NCBI RefSeq assembly: GCF_013927005.1
Contig: NZ_CP055930.1
Span: 2,666,001 to 2,730,000, forward strand
Direction of reading: 5' to 3'
DNA from: Enterobacter sp. RHBSTW-00175
GTDB lineage: Bacteria > Pseudomonadota > Gammaproteobacteria > Enterobacterales > Enterobacteriaceae
DNA: 64,000 nucleotides
Part shown: in pieces, positions 63,863 through 64,000 of the stretch
Position numbering within the stretch: position 1 is the first letter of the stretch
How the letters are laid out: each line of letters starts with the position of its first letter
Notes under the pieces: generated by a model
What the model was told of the DNA's origin: nothing
What the model saw: the letters and a program-made list of their open reading frames with translations, nothing else
The model's database searches: none
Program-made: the position numbers and the translations under genes

Positions 63863-64000
63863 TTATGGCTGAAGCCACCAGACGGCTTCAAACGGACGCA
63901 GGGTCATGGCCTGCGTTGCGTTGGCTGCTTCTGCATAGTTGCTCATGACCACCTGCCATTCGCCGCTCTGTGCGTCTGGCTGCCATTGCTGGCATGCATT
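63863..64000 (-). CDS. treC: C-terminus of trehalose-6-phosphate hydrolase TreC (partial)
   Basis: The last 45 codons of a protein ending L-R-P-F-E-A-V-W-W-L-Q-P. The segment resembles the C-terminal all-beta domain of GH13 enzymes (W-Q-V-V-M-S-N-Y ... M-T-L-R-P-F-E-A). The treC assignment rests on that C-terminal type and on the E. coli order treC-nrdD-nrdG; the catalytic domain lies outside the window. Confidence 0.75.
   Translation of the reverse strand, partial: NACQQWQPDAQSGEWQVVMSNYAEAANATQAMTLRPFEAVWWLQP

Overview
The window is chromosomal DNA from a member of the Enterobacteriaceae, most likely Enterobacter or a close relative (Lelliottia, Leclercia, Kosakonia). The backbone follows the E. 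coli order msrA-tamA-tamB-ytfP-chpS-chpB-ppa-ytfQRT-yjfF-fbp-mpl-yjgA-pmbA-cybC-nrdG-nrdD-treC, with proteins close to the E. coli ones in length and sequence. ERIC, REP/BIME and IS1 elements fit the same family. The genus is an inference; no marker gene settles it.

Four accessory blocks interrupt the backbone. (1) 1-6736, beside msrA: a minus-strand operon with a GPH-type sugar symporter (cut by the window edge) and four different Gfo/Idh/MocA dehydrogenases. A divergent LacI-type regulator and an intergenic region with a CRP-like site and a 14-bp perfect palindrome suggest a glycoside or polyol catabolic operon of unknown substrate. (2) 19769-22787, between yjfF and fbp: an ERIC element, a chemoreceptor gene with a very good sigma-28 promoter, a complete IS1 with target duplication, and the helix-turn-helix remnant of a LysR-type regulator. 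(3) 25353-49312, between mpl and yjgA: a complete six-gene Salmonella SPI-4-like siiABCDEF locus, that is a type I secretion system with MotA/MotB-like accessory proteins and a giant adhesin. The adhesin frame is 5,526 codons long and has about 54 Ig-like (BIg) repeats. It contains no frameshift but three in-frame stops, all at positions where a C-to-T change of a Gln codon would explain them. (4) 51800-60741, between cybC and nrdG: a catabolic cassette related to the D-glucosaminate (dga) pathway. It has a DgaE-like ammonia-lyase, a DgaF-like aldolase, an amidohydrolase, an exported lactonase, a small PRD protein and a large PRD/EII-domain activator. Instead of ordinary PTS permease genes it carries four poorly understood families (SFCGS, DUF4312, DUF4311, DUF4310).

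The core genes do standard work: methionine sulfoxide repair (msrA), outer-membrane assembly (tamAB), a type II toxin-antitoxin pair (chpSB), pyrophosphatase (ppa), galactofuranose uptake (ytfQRT-yjfF), gluconeogenesis (fbp), murein recycling (mpl), ribosome assembly (yjgA), a TldD/E protease subunit (pmbA), cytochrome b562 (cybC) and anaerobic ribonucleotide reduction (nrdDG). An FNR-like site and two perfect DnaA boxes lie upstream of nrdD.

The two most notable regions are the adhesin locus, with its stop codons inside or beside near-identical 579-bp repeats, and the cassette in block 4, whose transport proteins and substrate appear undefined. All functions are assigned by reading the sequence and by remembered family knowledge; no database search was run.
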